Of a DNA stretch of 64,000 bases, positions 21,558 to 32,571 are shown piece after piece (within the stretch, counting starts at the first letter, position 1; the number at the start of each line of letters is the position of its first letter). The translations under genes and the position numbers were made by a program. Source of the stretch: Utricularia gibba (Eukaryota; Streptophyta; Magnoliopsida; Lamiales; Lentibulariaceae); contig CM007990.1 of NCBI GenBank assembly GCA_002189035.1, forward strand, positions 5,766,001-5,830,000. The letters run 5' to 3'. The notes beneath the pieces were generated by a model. It was not told the origin of the DNA. It saw nothing but the letters and a program-made list of their open reading frames with translations, and searched no databases.

Positions 21558-24084
21558 ATGATGGATTTCCCAGAATTGGAAGCAATCGAGGGGCTGCGCT
21601 GGACATGGCATTCATGGCCTGTCTCAAAGCCCGAAGTTTCGTCCCTGGTGCTTCCTTTATCGGTAATGTTCACACCGTTAATGCAGTTCAATGAGCTTCC
21701 CATTCTTCACTACGACCCACTTCGGTGCTCAGAATGCTCAGCTGTCTTGAACCCCTATTCCCGTGTTGATTACACTTCCAAAATCTGGTCTTGCTCATTT
21801 TGCTTCCGAAAAAATACATTTCCCAAGTCATATGCACATATCAATGAAAGCAACATCCCTGCAGAGCTTTTCCCCACATTCAGCACTGTTGAATATCAGT
21901 TGGGCCTTGGAACAGGATCTGGGGTGGCTTCAGGTCCTATGAGGAGTGCAAATGGACCATTAGGATTGAAGTCGAATAGTAGTTCATTTTCGACTTTGTC
22001 CACCTATTCAAGCTCATGTCAAGGGTCAGATGCAGCTGGAAATTCTCTTGGACCTGCATTTGTGTTTGTTGTGGATGGTTGCTCGTCAGAGTCAGAGCTA
22101 CGAGCTCTGAAGAGTGAGTTGCTTTACACCATTACACGTTTGCCAGAGAATGCTTTGGTTGGTCTCATTGTTTTTGATGCCATGGTGAGAATATATGATT
22201 TGGGATTCACTGACTGCCTAAAGGCTGTACTTTTACATGGCGAACGCGACATTACATTTGATCAGGTATGCATGTTTTGACTTACGTGGACATCTAGAGA
22301 ATATCATGTATTTTCTGAGCAATTTACTTAGTTCTTCTATTTGATGGTGAAAAAACTCTGTGCATGTTATATTGAAGCTGATTCTTGTGGTGCCTCTCTT
22401 GTTGATGGATTTTCTTGACAATTTTCAGGTCAAGTCATTTTTGGGGCTCTATCATGTGAAGCAGTCTCTTGGAAATTTATTATCAGTCCAAAAACAGGGA
22501 TTTCTGATGCGGTTGTCCGAGTGCGAGTTCAACATAACCACAGCTATTGATGATATAAACTCAACACCGTTGTTGAAACCAGGACACCGGCCGTTGCGGT
22601 GCACCGGTGTGGCACTTCTTGCAGCAGTTGGGCTTCTTGAAGGATGTTCAATAAATACTGGTTCTCGCATCATGTTGTTCACATCAGGACCTGCTACTGT
22701 TGGCCCGGGGATTATTGTTAGCTCTGATCTGTGCGATTCTATTAGAACGCATCGTGACTTAGATAATGGTTATGCCTCCAACTACCAAAAATCTTGCAAG
22801 TTCTATGAGGAACTATCTCACAGACTGTGTGAATCATCCATCGTTCTTGACTTGTTTGCATGCGCTCTGGATCAGGTTGGAGCAGCAGAAATGAAAGTTC
22901 CAGTGGAGAATTCAGGTGGATTCATGATGTTAGGAGAGTCATTTGAATCTGATCAATTCCGAAAATGCATGCGGCATATATTTAGCTGCGATGGGGATGG
23001 AAACTTGAAGATGTTTTTTGATGCAACCATAGAGATAGTGACTACCAGAGATGTGAAAATCTGTGGAGCACTTGGTCCATGCGTTTCTTTGAAGAGGAAG
23101 AATGAGATTGTCAGTGGAACAGTGATAGGTGAAGGTGGCACCCATGTCTGGAAACTGTGTTCCCTCACAGACAAGACAACCATTTGTTTCTTCTTTGAAG
23201 TTGGGAATCAAGTGAAGGCTCAGCCGACGTCTGCATTCCTCATACAACTGAAAACAAACTACCGGAGCAGCAACATGGGACTTCGAAAGAGGGTTACTAC
23301 TGTTGCTAGAAGGTGGGTAGGTAAGAACATGCCAGAGATCACCTCAGGATTTGACCAGGAAGCAGCAGCTGCGGTCATGGCGAGGCTTGCAATTCACAAG
23401 CTGCAGTCAGATTTGTCTCATGAGGTTATTCGATGGCTTGACAAGATGCTGATCCATTTTGCAACCAAATTCGGAGAATATACACCTGAAGATCCATCAA
23501 GTTTCCGCCTCTCGGCCAGCTTCTCATTATACCCTCAGTTCATGTACTACCTGAGGAGATCACAATTCATTGATGTCTTCAACAGCACCCCTGATGAGAC
23601 AGCTTACTTCCGTTTGATGCTAAACCGTGAGGGGGTTGTGAATTCTCTCATCATGGTGCAGCCAACTCTCTTCAAGTACTCATTCGAGGGACCTCCGACG
23701 CCGGTAGTCTTGGACGTATGCTCCATCTCCCCGGATGTAATTCTGCTCTTCGACTCCTTCTTCTACATCGTGATACACTATGGTTCCAAGATCGTGCAGT
23801 GGAGGAAGCATGGGTATCACAATGACCCAACCCATGAGACCTTCAAGAAACTCCTGGAAGCCCCGGTAGTCGACGCTCACCAACTCGTCGCCGATAGGTT
23901 CCCAGTGCCCAGATTCATCCAATGTGATCAGCACAGCAGCCAAGCACGATTCCTTCTAGCTAAGATCAACCCATCTGTCACCCAGAAGTCAAATCACACC
24001 GAAGGGAAGGAAATCGTCTTCACCGATGATGTGAGCTTGGAGGTATTTATCGAACACTTGCAGGAGCTTGCTGTTCAGGGTTAA
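21558..24084 (+). CDS. SEC23-like COPII coat protein
   Basis: SEC23 binds SEC24, activates the GTPase SAR1 and helps form COPII vesicles at ER exit sites. Exons 21558-22265 and 22429-24084 join in phase (GATCAG/GTATGC and TTTTCAG/GTCAAG), giving about 787 residues. In order: an N-terminal block [16 protein letters not shown], the zinc finger (CSEC ... CSFC near residues 55-78), the trunk with [18 protein letters not shown], the beta-sandwich, a helical domain ([20 protein letters not shown]) and a gelsolin domain with [17 protein letters not shown]. The frame is intact. It belongs to the divergent plant SEC23 branch with a Ser/Gly-rich insertion after the zinc finger. ATG codons at 21558 and 21561 are adjacent; either could start. 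Confidence 0.93.
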
Positions 24085-25817
24085 GAGCTGCGGCATGGAG
24101 ACACACAGCTCTGGAAACCCACCTCAATCCCCAGACACCACCACCACCATCTTGTATGTTCTGTAGCTCTTATGCTTCAGTTTTGCTTATGATCTGGTGT
24201 GATCAGAAGAACAAGCCAATGTAGGTATTCCCATGCATGAAAATCAAAATACTACCCACAAATTAATAATACTTATATAATTATATTTATATGATATTAT
24301 TTGTTTTAGATATTAAATTTTAAAGATTCTCAATTATACATATTTTATAATTATTATAGTATCAACTTGTTATAGCAGGGTTTTCTATTTTAGATGGATA
24401 GTTATTCATGAGTATTAATCCTATATGCAATATTCTACCTTACAGTTACTTAAAGTTTAGAGTTTAGAGTTTAAGGTTCAGTGTTTAAAATTTAGAATGT
24501 TTTTCTTGGTAGATTCATGTGTAATACTTATACCATTTGGACCAGGATTTAAGATCTTTTTAGATTATGTTACATTTTGGAATCTATTGTTAGTTTAAGG
24601 AAAAAAAAAATGTGATGAAGGAATTTCAAAAGATGGTGGGCCCCACTATTTCTTCATGTCATAATTAATTATTAATTAAATAATTAATTCATCACCAAGT
24701 TTTACTTTTTTTGTTTTTTTTTTCAAATTTGATGGGCTGTGTGCCCCTTTGTTCTTCTGACTAAACCCTGGAAAATTCCTCTGAGTATGATTATCCTCAT
24801 TAATGACATTGGCCTCCCACCTCTTTCTCCCCCTTTGACTTCCACAATTTTCATTCCACAATATTCTCCAAATAGATTCCAATGCCAAATAAGATATCAT
24901 TTTTCCATTTCACACACAAAGACGAACTATTGACATTAAGAATGGTTATCTTTTACATATATAAGAGTGGAGATGATCATTTTTCAAAAACAAAAAATGA
25001 ATAATTTCGGATTCGTATTTCAGCCATCATCCAAAGTGAGAAATAGTGACAAAGGTATCACATATCACATAGTAAACCACCTTAGTGAGTGCGTTCTTAT
25101 GATTCCATAGCATATGTTATGTCATATTTTCTAAATTAACCGTCGCTATTAGGGTTGAGAATCGAAATACCGAATAGACGCGGAGAACAAAAACTTGATC
25201 AAGAAGGAATTGGGTTCCATTCAAAAGCTCGAGAGTTGAAAAAATAGGTTAAGATTCAACGTTCAAGGAGCGTCATTGTATACGCACGCACATGTAAAGA
25301 GCACAGTGGCATTATGTGTGCCCCAAGGGAGCTAGCTGTGTCTGTTTCAAAGCGAATGTTAGAGCTTTCACCACGTGTTCATATTGAATTGGACAGGTGG
25401 GAAGCCACATGTGACGGAATTCGTGTCGTGAATTGATTCGTCTGTCTGGATAATGGCCCTGTGATTTGAACAGTAGCATTCCCATGTCGGAGGAGCAACT
25501 CGCAGAGGGTGGTTTCGTCAGCATTCCCCTTCTTTTCTTCTCCGGAAAAGCTGGGGTTTCTCGTTTTCCGGCACTGCCCCTTTGGATAACGCTGACGGAG
25601 ATGTGAGCAGTATCCGATTGGCCGACGTGATCTCCAGAAAAGAAGGTGTTGGCCACTAATTTCCTCCATCATGCCGCCTTCCGACACCCCATTTCGTCAC
25701 TTAGCATCATTTTCCTACATCACACGTCTGCTAATCCCCACCACCTCTGCTTTCTGTCGAGGACACTCCATCTCTCCACGCGTTAGTCCCCATTATCATT
25801 ACTGTGCTTCTGTATGA
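24085..25817. other. AT-rich intergenic region with repeat remnants
   Basis: Bases 24240-24720 are strongly AT-rich. The stretch near 24276-24340 shares TATATGATATTAT.TGTTTTA with 9957-9985, suggesting decayed copies of one dispersed repeat. The region 25150-25800 is more mixed in composition but its minus-strand ORFs (25312-25687, overlapping in two frames) show no protein character. Confidence 0.4.
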
Positions 25818-26126
25818 ATGCCAAAAAGAAAATGGACCTCCACCTTTGACGCCAGCGTAGCCCTACCTCCCTATTTGGATCGGATGACGCTCCTTGAGAT
25901 TCCCTCTTCCACGGGGAACTCATCTCCATCATCTGATATCCCCTCCGAGCACTCTTTTGGTGAAGGGTTTCTGGTAACCACTCCGTCCACCCAGTCTGCT
26001 ACCAAAGGGAAGCCCATAATCAGTCCATTTTCCGGCAGCCTTCCGCCATTGACTCGGCGTGACCACGAAGAGAACAGCAAGTCAGATGATGCCGCGGCGG
26101 CTCTGCACAGCAGGCTGCAAAATTGA
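25818..26126 (+). CDS. Hypothetical small protein, 102 aa, doubtful
   Basis: I do not recognise this ORF. It starts MPKRKWTSTFDASVALPP and is rich in Ser, Pro and Thr, with no hydrophobic segment. The C-terminal third is acidic and then Ala-rich. A CT-rich stretch resembling a plant leader precedes it, and its GC content is well above that of the flanking DNA. An overlapping upstream ATG at 25814 opens only a short different frame. It could be a real small or recently evolved gene, or a chance ORF in a GC-rich island. Confidence 0.3.
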   Translation: MPKRKWTSTFDASVALPPYLDRMTLLEIPSSTGNSSPSSDIPSEHSFGEGFLVTTPSTQSATKGKPIISPFSGSLPPLTRRDHEENSKSDDAAAALHSRLQN

Positions 26127-26767
26127 CTTCAATCAGCGATTAATCACCAACTAATGACGCCATTAAGTCTTGTTTGTTCGCTAATCAGCTGCCCGGACAC
26201 ATGTGGGCCCAGAGCCGCACGCGGGTGAGGCTCCGCCACGTGGCTTGCGTCTACCCTGTAGGATGGCAGCGGCCTTTTTTATTGGTGGATTAATTTAGAG
26301 AATAAATGTCAATGCAATTGCAATGATAATGACATTTTTTTTCATCTTCCATAAATAGTAAATATTATTGAAATTAGATACTTGATGGATCATACTTGAA
26401 GCGAAAGTATATAATAAACGTAAATCATGTTATAATATCTTATATATTCTTCTTTTTTTGTGAATAGAAAATTCTTTAGGGGTGTGATGGTGTTTCATAA
26501 TCTTTTATATCTATATGAAATAATTAACTTAATAAAAAAATAGTTGTATTTAATAAAAAAAACTATTTTTATTTTGAAGCGCACATTTATTCGCGTATCT
26601 TGGTGCTCGCTCATAGGACACCAGAAAAAAATACATAATTATAATTATAATTATAAGGAAATCTAGTAGGTGTAGTAGAATTAAGTGTAGTCGGCGAGGA
26701 AGGAATTGAAATTGACCCTTGGGAATAAAAAAATAAAAAAATAAAAAGAAAAACAAATGTGAAATGC
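26127..26767. other. AT-rich intergenic DNA upstream of LOG
   Basis: This stretch contains A/T runs and a small ATAATTATAATTATAATTAT repeat near 26635-26655. There is no supported gene. Confidence 0.45.
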
Positions 26768-26817
26768 CACGTGTGGATATCCTATTGGGCACACGAAAAG
26801 GCAGAAGGAATATAAAA
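26768..26817 (+). promoter_or_regulatory. LOG core promoter: G-box, inverted CCAAT, TATA
   Basis: CACGTG (26768-26773, in the palindromic context CCACGTGTGG), ATTGG (inverted CCAAT, 26784-26788) and TATAAAA (26811-26817) are ordered and spaced as in a plant promoter. Transcription would start near 26840-26850. The G-box suggests bZIP or bHLH input, which is inference. Confidence 0.55.
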
Positions 26818-26950
26818 TGGGGGGGACATTACCAACCAACTACCCACCGAAATGCACTTGCAGAGCAGCCCCACAACTGCAAAAGAGAGCTCCGATATTC
26901 ACGAACCTTCCTCCTCCTCCTCCTCTCCGCCGCCGCAGGGAGGGAGATCG

Positions 26951-28092
26951 ATGGAGAATTCTGCCCTCCCCTCGCAGCAGCCGACGAGGCGCTCGCGATT
27001 CAAGAGGATTTGCGTCTTCTGCGGCAGCCGGTCGGGGAGGAATCCCAGATATCAGCACGCCGCCGTGCAGCTTGGAAAAGAGCTCGTAATGTTTCTTCCG
27101 CTTACTTAGAAGGAAGGGTGTAGGTTTTTATGGAGGAACTGTGGAGTCTAAGCTCGGTTTTTTTAGTTTTTTTTTGTGTTAATATGTCTGTAATAAACAA
27201 ATGGAATTTAAGTACGGACAACGTCAGGTTGACAGAGAGATAGATTTGGTTTACGGCGGAGGGAGCATCGGGCTGATGGGACTGGTTTCGCAGGCGGTCT
27301 ACAACGGCGGCCGCCACGTGTTAGGGTAACTAAATAAATTAATAAAGATTGTGTTTTTCCTCTTAACCACCTTGCAGTATAACAGTACTATTCCATTCAC
27401 ACATCGGATTCTTTTGGCAGAGTAATCCCGGTAACGCTGATGCCTAGAGAGGTAAGCATTAGGAATCACCTCTCACCTTGTTGAGGATGCGAACCTTTCT
27501 GAGTAGTGAAATCGTGGTTTCAGCTCACCGGAGAAACCGTCGGAGAGGTCAGGGCTGTTTCCGGCATGCACCAACGGAAGGCCGAGATGGCTAGGCAAGC
27601 CGACGCCTTCATCGCCTTGCCGGGTAATTCTTTCCTTCTTTTAGTTCCAATTATAAACATCACCCACCTCGGCTCCCCCTTCCAGTCAGAAGTCAGATCT
27701 TCTTCCACAGGTGGGTACGGAACCCTGGAAGAGCTACTGGAGGTAATCACCTGGGCGCAGCTCGGAATCCACAGCAAACCGGTAACCTTGCTGTCCCTTT
27801 ACTTTCCCCTTTTCACCAGCAGGCCCATTTACTCTCCGGCGACCAGGTGGGTTTGCTCAACGTCGACGGGTTCTACAACTCCCTGCTCTGCTTCATCGAC
27901 AAAGCAGTCGACGAGGATTTCATCACGCCCGCCGCCCGCCACATTATCGTCTCAGCCCCGACTGCCCACGAACTCATGTCCAAGCTCGAGGAGTACGTCC
28001 CAAGCCGCGACGAGATCGTGTCGGAATTGAGTTGGGAAGACGATGGAGCGGCATGGGTGGACGACGGCGAGCTTCTCATTCCCGAGGACTGA
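26951..28092 (+). CDS. LOG: LOG-type cytokinin riboside 5'-monophosphate phosphoribohydrolase
   Basis: LOG enzymes release active cytokinin bases from their nucleotides in one step. Exons are 26951-27085, 27228-27325, 27421-27451, 27524-27623, 27711-27781 and 27847-28092, all in phase, about 226 residues. Visible motifs are [13 protein letters not shown] at the N-terminus, [31 protein letters not shown], and the nucleotide-binding PGGYGTLEE formed across the intron between exons 4 and 5. An upstream in-frame ATG at 26852 would add 33 low-complexity residues but lies almost at the predicted transcription start. I therefore prefer 26951. The frame is intact. The exact LOG paralogue is not assigned. 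Confidence 0.95.
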
Positions 28093-29074
28093 CAGTTCCG
28101 CGTCATCCGGAGGTGGAAAGCTTGCAGCGGAGGAGGCGGAATCCGACAAGGCTCGTGGTTGACGGAGTTAATACGTAAAGTTGACCACGTCATGTGTAGC
28201 AGGCAGCTAGTGGGAATCTTAGATGGTGGATTCAATTTTCCCATTTCCCTTGCTTAACCATTAATTACATAATTACGATTTTAATATCACAATTAAAACT
28301 ACGGAAAATACGTCAAAAATATCATTACTGTAGCAGTAATCACCAATTACTCTGATAATTGATTATCCCCTGACTTTTATCATTATTAAATATATATTTT
28401 TAAGATAAAAGTAAGTGTAAATACCTTGTTATTATATACAAAATTAAAGTAAAATATAATGCATAGAGTTATTTAAAATATTAAATTTATAAATTGTTTG
28501 TTTATATCAATTTGATTTACAAAATATACCATTAATAGCTCATAAATTGTGTATTTTCTAATAATTTTGATGATGAGCTTTCGGTTTATTTAAATTGTTT
28601 TTATATTTATTCGAATACCCTAAAATGCGATACATTTATAGCATATTGAGAATGAGGATGAAGGGGGTTTTGGGCTGCGACTGGGCCGGTTTGCAGATAA
28701 ATGGGCGCTTTGTGGAGCCCAGCAAGTTTATAGCGTCGGCAGCAGAGCCAGCCCGTACCGATTTTCTCCCGGCGATTAGTAATTTTCTAGGTCAGACCCT
28801 GTCTTTGGTTTTTCAAGATCGAATCCTTTGCATATGTGGTATTAACTGCACTTGGTTTTCCATCGTTGGTTTGTTAGATAGGCTGTAATGCTGTGCATTT
28901 CTTTCCATTTGCACAGGTTTCAATACGGGTTTTCGGGAGCAGAATGTAAAATTAAGTGCAATCCCTAATCTTAGATTGGAATCGTTTTAAGTTTTGATTG
29001 AATGGTTTATGATGATTTTGGTAGTGATTGACTGTGTTGTGGCTGTTTTTGCTGGACAGGTTTGTGCTAATTAA
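28093..29074. other. AT-rich intergenic DNA and TRM9-like leader
   Basis: Bases 28250-28620 are AT-rich without coding. From about 28650 the composition recovers and probably includes an untranslated first exon and intron of the methyltransferase gene, since GGTTTG-type splice-like sites occur around 28790-29060. No product is supported. Confidence 0.4.
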
Positions 29075-30291
29075 TTGATGTTTTATGGAGCTGTGAAATC
29101 TGGAAGGGTTGATCCTAGAGGTCTTGAATCCTTCTGTGCTCTAATTTCTTCTGCTTCGATTTGTTTGAGAGGTTTATGCACTATGAAGAAACCCAAGTTT
29201 GACGAGTCACTTGCTGCATCAGCAATGTCCCTAGAAAAATCATCTTTTGTGCCGTCAGTAGTAACAAGAATTGGTCAGCAGTGTTCTTCATCCAAGGCTG
29301 AAGCAACCCCAGAAATCGAGAAAAACCATGTTCATCGTGTGTACGATGCAATTGCTCCACATTTTAGTTCTACCCGTTTTGCCAAGTGGCCAAAAGTTCA
29401 AACCTTTCTGAACTCATTGCCCCGTGGTTCGCTTATTCTGGACGCTGGATGTGGGAATGGAAAATATCTGGGGTTAAATACTAATTGCTACTACATAGGA
29501 TGCGACATCAGCTCTCCCCTGGTTCACATATGTGCGGACAAGGGAAACGAAGTCCTGGTTGCTGATGCAGTGAATCTCCCTTACCGGTCAGGATATGGTG
29601 ATGCTGCCATTTCTATTGCAGTACTGCACCATTTGAGCACTGAACTTAGGAGAAAAAGAGCTGTCGAGGAACTGATCCGTGTTGTTAAACCTGGGGGTGT
29701 CGTCCTGATAACGGTTTGGGCCAGGGAACAAGAGGACGAATCTCTGATAACCAAATGGACTCCTCTGACTCACAAGTATACAGAAGATTGGGTAGGATCC
29801 AGTAGCCCTCGGACTCACACTGGTTCGCCTTCCTTTTCCCTACAGACCATCCCGGAAAGTGAGGAGAGCTTCACCCCAGAGCCATTGGGATGTTTTCTCA
29901 AGGAACGCTTGGATGAAACATCTCAAGAGGATCATGCAAAGAGAACGAGTAACAGTACATGCCAACAAGAGTATCTTGTCCCATGGCATTTACCCTATCA
30001 TCGAGCAGAAGTGAGTGGTGCTTCCGCCACCGCCATGTCGAATGGTTTGGCGAGGAAAGACGACAAGAAGGGTGCAGTTGTGTACGACAGATACTACCAT
30101 GTTTTCAGTGAAGGTGAACTCGAAAGGTGAGACCCCCTCTGTTGCAAAGCTTGCTCTTTTACCCGCTTAATCTTCAATGATGATTCCCCCTCTGCAGGTT
30201 AGTGAGCTGCGTTGATGGCGCCATTGTGGTTGACAAGTTCTATGACAAGTCTAATTGGTGCATCATCCTCAAGAAGCTCTGTTCTGAATGA
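29075..30291 (+). CDS. TRM9: TRM9-like tRNA wobble-uridine methyltransferase
   Basis: TRM9/ALKBH8-type enzymes use S-adenosylmethionine to methylate carboxymethyluridine at tRNA position 34. Exons 29075-30126 and 30198-30291 join as AG/G and end with LKKLCSE. SAM-binding motif I reads ILDAGCGNGKYL, followed by YYIGCDIS, VLVADAVNLPYRSG and AVLHHLST, then VKPGGVVLITVWA. The C-terminal block YYHVFSEGELERL and the final WCIILKKL match the Trm9 family. The first 50 residues are poorly conserved in appearance. ATG 29075 gives the longest form and ATG 29183 (MKKPKF) is an alternative start. It is a stand-alone methyltransferase with no AlkB domain. Confidence 0.92.
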
Positions 30292-30574
30292 TTCCGTCGA
30301 TTTGTTCCGGCATAAACGTCGACATTTGTGGGAGTTGATTGTATTGCAGTTTAAACAAACGAAGGAAGAAATTGCACTGAAACATGAGGAGGCATACTAT
30401 AGCAAAAGAAGGCCACAACTATCAGCACAACAACACATCATTATTGTTTCCAACTTGAAGAATATCCAGGCGTTTATTTATTCATAGTATACTTCAATGA
30501 CAGCAGCAGCAGCAGCAAACGGGGAGTAGCAAGCAAGCAGGCAAGATTCTCAGGTGGAGGGGATGGCTCCATCC
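30292..30574. other. 3' regions of TRM9-like and GASA genes
   Basis: This is a convergent interval. A CAG/CAGCAG repeat tract lies at about 30500-30515. Nothing else is evident. Confidence 0.4.
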
Positions 30575-31142
30575 TCAGGGGCACTTCGGCCTGCCGCCGT
30601 GAGTTATCTGAGAGGCCCAGCAGGGGCAGAGTTTCTGGTTACCGGAAGTTCCCGGCGGGACGCAGTTGCAGCGCGCGCAGCAGGTGCCGCAAGCTCTGTA
30701 GCACACGTTCTTCCTCGACACCAAAGCGCATCTTTCCACGCACGCGGACCCGCAATCTTGAAGCCAAAGCACACAAAGTATTCTATTCATGAATGAACAT
30801 GCACCAGCCAGGTTGAAGCTCAGTGTGTGAAGATGAATCAGATACAAACTCACCTATTTTGGCTTCAGAAATCCCTCCAGTGGCATTCACCGGCGGCGTC
30901 TCCAACTCAGTGAAATTCTGCAAACAAAAGTTTGATCATCAAAACCTGAATAACATGCTTCTTGACAACACAGACTGTGCTGGTTAGTTTATCGCATGAT
31001 GTGTGTGGTGTGATGGATGAAGAAGAGTTATGGGGTTTCATATATGACAAAAAAGATGGGCACTTACAGTAGAAGCTGCTTGAGACAGAACCATGAAGGC
31101 GAGGAGGAAGAGAGCGACGAGGAGCCTGGAAACGACGGCCAT
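30575..31142 (-). CDS. GASA: GASA/snakin cysteine-rich secreted peptide
   Basis: GASA peptides are secreted, often gibberellin-regulated, and act in growth or defence. Exons are 31142-31068, 30917-30854 and 30756-30575, about 106 residues. The product has a signal peptide (MAVVSRLLVALFLLAFMVLS) cleaved near QAAST, a short variable linker and the GASA domain with its twelve cysteines. These include CGSACVERC, RACGTCCARCNCVPPGTSGN and a final KCP. All twelve cysteines are present and the frame is intact. An ORF-based reading that starts inside the last intron gives a false N-terminus, and the exon structure above replaces it. Confidence 0.95.
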
Positions 31143-32571
31143 TTGTGTCGTAAGAAAGAACTTGGTGGTGTTAGGGGAAGAGAGGAATGTCTAATATTTG
31201 TAGGCAAGAAAAAATTTAACAAAAAAAGAAAAAATGGAAATATAATCATTTTAATATTTGATTTTCATGCTGAAAATTAGATTTTCACAAAATACATAAT
31301 CTAAAAAAAAAAGATTTACTGAATGCGTAATAAAATTTTTGTGTTTACGTTTTTCATCAGTACTAAACATATCACTATATATATAATACGTATTAACATA
31401 ATTTTTATGAGATAACATATTAATATAATGTTTCGACGAAGTATTTGATGAAAAATTAGATTCAGATAAAAGAAGTTAGATAAAAATCTTAATCGGATTT
31501 TCATGGATTCATAGTCACATCTTGTGTTGTGCAGACGGAATGGACCTCGGGTCGTGCCCGTATCCAACTGAAGCATGGGTCGGGTCAAATTCGGGCATCG
31601 GTGTCCTAAACCTAATTAATTATCACAAAGCTGCGTGGACTAATCATTGCGAGAATGCCACTTGCTCCGTCGCAGCAAGAAGCGGCAGAAAACGACGAAG
31701 ACGCTTCTGAAGAAGAGCTGAACATCAAGGTGAGCAAAACCTCGTTTGATTTCTAGGGATTGGAAGATAATGCGAGTGTTTTTGACGGACGGACACCTTG
31801 GGAGCAGGCGTTCCTCCTTTTTTGGACAAATAAATATGCGTCGGGGTCAGTTTCACTCCGCGATCGAGCTATTAGCTGTCGACCGCGGTGGAGGAAAGCA
31901 ACATTCAGGGGTAGACCCCCTGGATGATTAAGGAAGTCTCGATTAGCGTGGGGAGGTGTCAATGCAAGTGTAGTAGTGTCATGGATGGTCGGCATCGCAG
32001 AATTGGGGACAGCTCATGAGACTAAGACCACCGGTTTGTCCTAATCTTTTACTACTCTAGTGCCCGAGTCAAGAGTAGGTAGACAGATGGAAAGGAAAAG
32101 AAAGCAAAGTGGGGGTATGCCGTTTGATGTAGTGTTCTGGAATGAATACCGACTTCTGTCAGTTTTGAGGCCCATATAACCTCTGTGCATCAGATGCAGA
32201 AGAGGCTGTGCCTGTCGCTCTGTTTGCTCCAACTATGATGATGGTCTTGTTATGTACGTAGTTATAGGGTTGTGCGCAAAGGGTTCAAAATGCACATGGA
32301 CGTTCAGGGAGAGAGCAAGCTCATGAGTGGTAAACTTGGATAAATTGATAGAGCAATCAATACTACTACACTTTGAAATGTCTTTGCAAAGCACCCACGG
32401 CAGCACAGCCAAGTTGTCAAACGAATTAAAACTAGCTGTGTTTCTACAGGTAAACTCTCTCGGTGATTCATGCTGGTGATACCCCCTCGTTATTCTCTCA
32501 GCCAACAATGTCCCCCGTCCTGTCCAGCCGAGGCTGCTGTGTAACATTCTCTCTATCTAGGAGCAGCTGTA
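31143..32571. other. Intergenic DNA with a possible orphan exon
   Basis: Bases 31190-31510 are AT-rich. At 31657-31731 an ATG opens MPLAPSQQEAAENDEDASEE and continues to LNIK, followed directly by the splice-donor-like GTGAGC. No continuing exon is recognisable in the next kilobase. The stretch 31760-32570 has short ORFs only. Confidence 0.35.

Noticed and set aside
25312-25687. Two overlapping minus-strand ORFs of about 100 codons
   Set aside because: They lie in different frames over the same DNA and show no hydrophobic pattern, domain or splice structure.
30757-30853. Upstream Met-containing extension of the GASA last exon
   Set aside because: The three-exon model supplies a proper signal peptide and linker; the extension is intron sequence.
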